From Chitinophagaceae bacterium (lineage in GTDB: Bacteria > Bacteroidota > Bacteroidia > Chitinophagales > Chitinophagaceae), in assembly GCA_016719165.1 (NCBI GenBank), contig JADKAJ010000001.1:744001-808000 (forward strand): a stretch of 64,000 bases of DNA. Direction: 5' to 3'. The first letter of the stretch is position 1; each line of letters begins with the position of its first letter. Under the pieces are notes generated by a model. That model was not told the DNA's origin and did not search any database. It saw only the letters and a program-made list of their open reading frames with translations. Position numbers and translations under genes: made by a program. Shown piece by piece: positions 61,790-64,000 of this stretch.

Positions 61790-62356
61790 ATGCATAATTT
61801 AGAACCCTTTTATAACTGGCGTCATATCTATATCAGTGAGGAAGACAAATTTTCTCCCTTCTTCGGCCGTCAGTATTCTGAATTTGAATTTTCCCTGACT
61901 GTTTACAATTATTACATACATCCGCAATGGGATGATTTTGGCAGCCGTACATTATACCTGAAGGTGCTGCTGGCAGATTACGAAGAAAAATATGCCGTCA
62001 TTGAGCTGATCGGTGAATGGAATGATGCTGTGGAGAATGACATCATGGAACTCAAAAGAGAGGTGCTGGAGAAATTCATGTATGAAGGTATCCATAAGTT
62101 TATCCTGATCGGGGAGAATGTATTGAATTACCATAGTGACGGTAAAGACTATTATGAAGAGTTATATGAAGAACTATCGGACGAAAATGGCTGGATAGTT
62201 TGTTTAAACATGCCGGAGCAGACCCAGTACGATTTTAAACATGCCCGTCTGAACCGGTATGTTGAATTAATGGAATTAGAAAACTGGCGAACCTACAAGC
62301 CTTTTCATTTGTTTAAAAAGATCGATAATGAGCTGACAGCAAGATTGACTAATTAG
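61790..62356 (+). CDS. Conserved protein of unknown function
   Basis: A 188-residue soluble, acidic protein rich in Tyr, Glu and Asp (FYNWRHIYISEEDKFSPFFG; DYYEELYEELSDENG). It has no signal peptide or membrane segment. I recognise no family, though the length and the compact composition suggest a stand-alone domain. It has its own promoter and lies between thrC and the succinate dehydrogenase operon, with no evident functional link to either. Confidence 0.7.
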   Translation: MHNLEPFYNWRHIYISEEDKFSPFFGRQYSEFEFSLTVYNYYIHPQWDDFGSRTLYLKVLLADYEEKYAVIELIGEWNDAVENDIMELKREVLEKFMYEGIHKFILIGENVLNYHSDGKDYYEELYEELSDENGWIVCLNMPEQTQYDFKHARLNRYVELMELENWRTYKPFHLFKKIDNELTARLTN

Positions 62357-62425
62357 TCTTTTATATGCGATAGGCTCTTGATTTTTGTCATTTAAATCTT
62401 TTATCTGTTTTTGGTCACGGGGCAT

Positions 62426-62433
62426 TACTTTTG
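62426..62433 (+). promoter_or_regulatory. Bacteroidota-type -7 element for sdhC
   Basis: TACTTTTG matches TAnnTTTG, 34 bases before the sdhC ATG; no -33 TTTG at the usual distance. Confidence 0.45.
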
Positions 62434-62467
62434 CAGAAATTGATTACTTCCTCTAAGAATATTGCTT

Positions 62468-63157
62468 ATGAAATGGTCTGAACAGTTTACTTCCTCGGTT
62501 GGCAAAAAGTGGGTAATGGCTTTGACGGGTTTGTTCCTTATTATTTTTCTGGTGGTGCATGCCGGTATCAATGCCTGTATCTGGGCGAATGATGGCGGTG
62601 AAATGTTTAACAAGGCAGCCCATTTTATGGGAAGCACTGTTCTTATCCGGATTGCAGAAATTGGTCTTTTCCTTGGTATCTTTCTGCACATCCTCCAGGG
62701 CTACATGCTGGAAATACAGAATCGGAGCAAAAGAAAACAAGGGTACGCAGTACCTATGGGAAATAAAGGCAGCAAGTGGTATAGTCGCAGCATGGCATTA
62801 TTAGGGACGATTCTTTTAATGTTCTTCATTCTGCATTGGTGGCATTTCTGGGTGCCAGCCCGTTTCATAGGACACGAAGAGTTAACAGAATTAGAGATTA
62901 ATGGTGTGCAGATGCATAATATGTACAACCTGATGCAATTCACTTTCCAGGAATTGTGGGTAGTAATCGTGTATGTATTTGCCTGCTTCTCTTTATGTTG
63001 GCATCTGATACATGGCTTTCAAAGTGCATTCCGGACGGTGGGTGTAAGTAATTCAAAGTATGTAAGCCTTATTCAAAATGTAGGTATCGGGTACTCAGTA
63101 ATTATTTCACTGGCTTTTGCGATGATGCCGGTAAGTATGTACCTGGGATGGGTATAA
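62468..63157 (+). CDS. sdhC: Succinate dehydrogenase cytochrome b subunit
   Basis: A 229-residue membrane subunit of complex II in the Bacteroidota/Epsilonproteobacteria style: one large five-helix cytochrome b that carries two hemes, instead of separate SdhC and SdhD. Candidate heme histidines are in FLVVHAGIN, FLHILQGYM, FILHWWHFW and CWHLIHGFQSA. It anchors SdhA/SdhB to the membrane and passes electrons to menaquinone. ATG 62468 is preferred to an upstream TTG. sdhA follows after 130 bases. Confidence 0.93.
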   Translation: MKWSEQFTSSVGKKWVMALTGLFLIIFLVVHAGINACIWANDGGEMFNKAAHFMGSTVLIRIAEIGLFLGIFLHILQGYMLEIQNRSKRKQGYAVPMGNKGSKWYSRSMALLGTILLMFFILHWWHFWVPARFIGHEELTELEINGVQMHNMYNLMQFTFQELWVVIVYVFACFSLCWHLIHGFQSAFRTVGVSNSKYVSLIQNVGIGYSVIISLAFAMMPVSMYLGWV

Positions 63158-63287
63158 ATAACCATTACGAATTAATTGCGGTAAGGTATGATGTGTTTGA
63201 AAGTTAGAATAGTTATTACAGGCAAAGATCTTAATAGCGAACTGTAAAAAAGCAAATAAATCATTTATATCAAAGTAATCAGAGGTT

Positions 63288-64000
63288 ATGCTTGATTCAA
63301 AAATTCCCGCCGGACCGTTAGAACAGAAATGGACAGATTATAAAGGACATGTGAAACTGGTGAACCCGGCTAACAAACGAAAACTTGAAGTGATCGTAGT
63401 CGGTACCGGTTTGGCTGGTGCTTCTGCTGCAGCTTCTTTAGGTGAGCTGGGATATAAAGTGAAAGCATTTTGTTTCCAGGATTCACCCAGGAGGGCACAC
63501 TCTATTGCTGCACAGGGTGGTATTAATGCCGCTAAGAATTACCAGAATGATGGAGACTCTATCTTCCGCTTGTTTTATGATACCGTGAAAGGGGGAGATT
63601 ACCGTGCCAGGGAATCCAATGTGCATCGTTTGGCCGAAGTGAGTGTAAATATTATTGACCAGTGTGTGGCACAGGGAGTACCTTTTGCCAGGGATTATGG
63701 CGGATTACTCAATAACCGTTCCTTTGGTGGTACACAGGTGCAAAGAACTTTTTATGCCGCAGGACAAACCGGTCAGCAGTTATTGATTGGTGCATACCAA
63801 GCCCTGGAAAGACAAGTTGCCTTAGGTAATGTACATATGTATAGCCGCCATGAAATGCTGGATGTGGTGATGGTGGATGGAAAAGCAAGAGGCATTATCT
63901 GTCGTAATCTTGTAAACGGTGAGCTCGAAAGATATTTTGGTCATGCTGTATTGCTTTGTACAGGTGGTTATGGTAACGTATTCTATCTTTCTACCAATGC
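63288..64000 (+). CDS. sdhA: Succinate dehydrogenase/fumarate reductase flavoprotein subunit (3' end outside window)
   Basis: The first 237 codons are present. After an N-terminal segment (MLDSKIPAGPLEQKWTDYKG) comes the FAD dinucleotide-binding motif VVGTGLAGASAAASLG (GxGxxG), then RAHSIAAQGGINAAKN, where the His is the usual covalent FAD attachment site, and RDYGGLLNNRSFGGTQ, near the substrate site. The C-terminal catalytic and capping parts, and the sdhB gene expected next, are outside the window. Long SdhA of this type oxidises succinate or reduces fumarate. Confidence 0.95.
   Translation, partial: MLDSKIPAGPLEQKWTDYKGHVKLVNPANKRKLEVIVVGTGLAGASAAASLGELGYKVKAFCFQDSPRRAHSIAAQGGINAAKNYQNDGDSIFRLFYDTVKGGDYRARESNVHRLAEVSVNIIDQCVAQGVPFARDYGGLLNNRSFGGTQVQRTFYAAGQTGQQLLIGAYQALERQVALGNVHMYSRHEMLDVVMVDGKARGIICRNLVNGELERYFGHAVLLCTGGYGNVFYLSTN

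Overview
The window looks like a chromosomal segment of a Bacteroidota bacterium, most likely in or near the Chitinophagaceae. The evidence is the protein families present: TonB-dependent receptors with carboxypeptidase-regulatory-like domains, DUF5686, DUF6249, DUF2279, the Bacteroidota-type SdhC/SdhA pair and a lysine-less BadF-type sugar kinase beside MurQ. It is supported by many TAnnTTTG promoter -7 elements a short way upstream of genes, and by weak Shine-Dalgarno sites. There is no rRNA, insertion sequence, integrase or CRISPR array; gene density is high and the region reads as core genome. Several start codons had to be moved inward from TTG/GTG to ATG.

Layout. 1-8.9 kb: small envelope proteins, a DHCW-motif cupin, a membrane-anchored dicluster Fe-S oxidoreductase, a phosphohexomutase, an isoaspartyl methyltransferase and a LemA/M48 pair. 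9-18 kb: penicillin acylase family protein, DUF5686 outer-membrane protein, tRNA-hydroxylating rhodanese (TrhO), lactonase, lipoprotein, purC. 18-25 kb: a large TonB receptor, then an unusual cluster of an exported Ppx/GppA-like protein between two paralogous membrane-anchored coiled-coil proteins. 25-35 kb: holA, ribF, purM, an FtsE-like ATPase, two overlapping glycosyltransferases and an OMP_b-brl_3-type outer-membrane protein. 35-43 kb: tRNA-His, a tail-specific protease, DinB, a repeat lipoprotein and the divergent oxyR/katG pair. 42-51 kb: both classes of fructose-bisphosphate aldolase flanking cysM-cysE, a kinase-fold-like orphan, a BtuF-like protein, a 0.5-kb non-coding region with repeats and dyads, and a cystathionine beta-synthase-type enzyme. 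51-57 kb: an ECF sigma/anti-sigma pair divergent from a DUF6249 gene, a CtpA protease, and a sugar kinase-murQ pair. 57-64 kb: the thrABC operon preceded by a Thr/Ile-rich leader peptide and hairpin, a conserved orphan, and the start of the succinate dehydrogenase operon (sdhC, partial sdhA).

The most noteworthy non-obvious structures are: (i) three copies of the bipartite element TGTAAC-N16-TAGTC between the sigma factor and the DUF6249 gene, two facing one way and one the other, which looks like an autoregulated ECF regulon; (ii) a 13-codon leader peptide (6 Thr, 3 Ile) whose last Thr codons form the 5' arm of a hairpin ahead of thrA, a simple ribosome-occlusion attenuator; (iii) the Ppx-like/coiled-coil three-gene cluster at 21.6-24.8 kb, a candidate undescribed envelope system; and (iv) a divergent protein kinase-like fold in an orphan gene at 47-48 kb.
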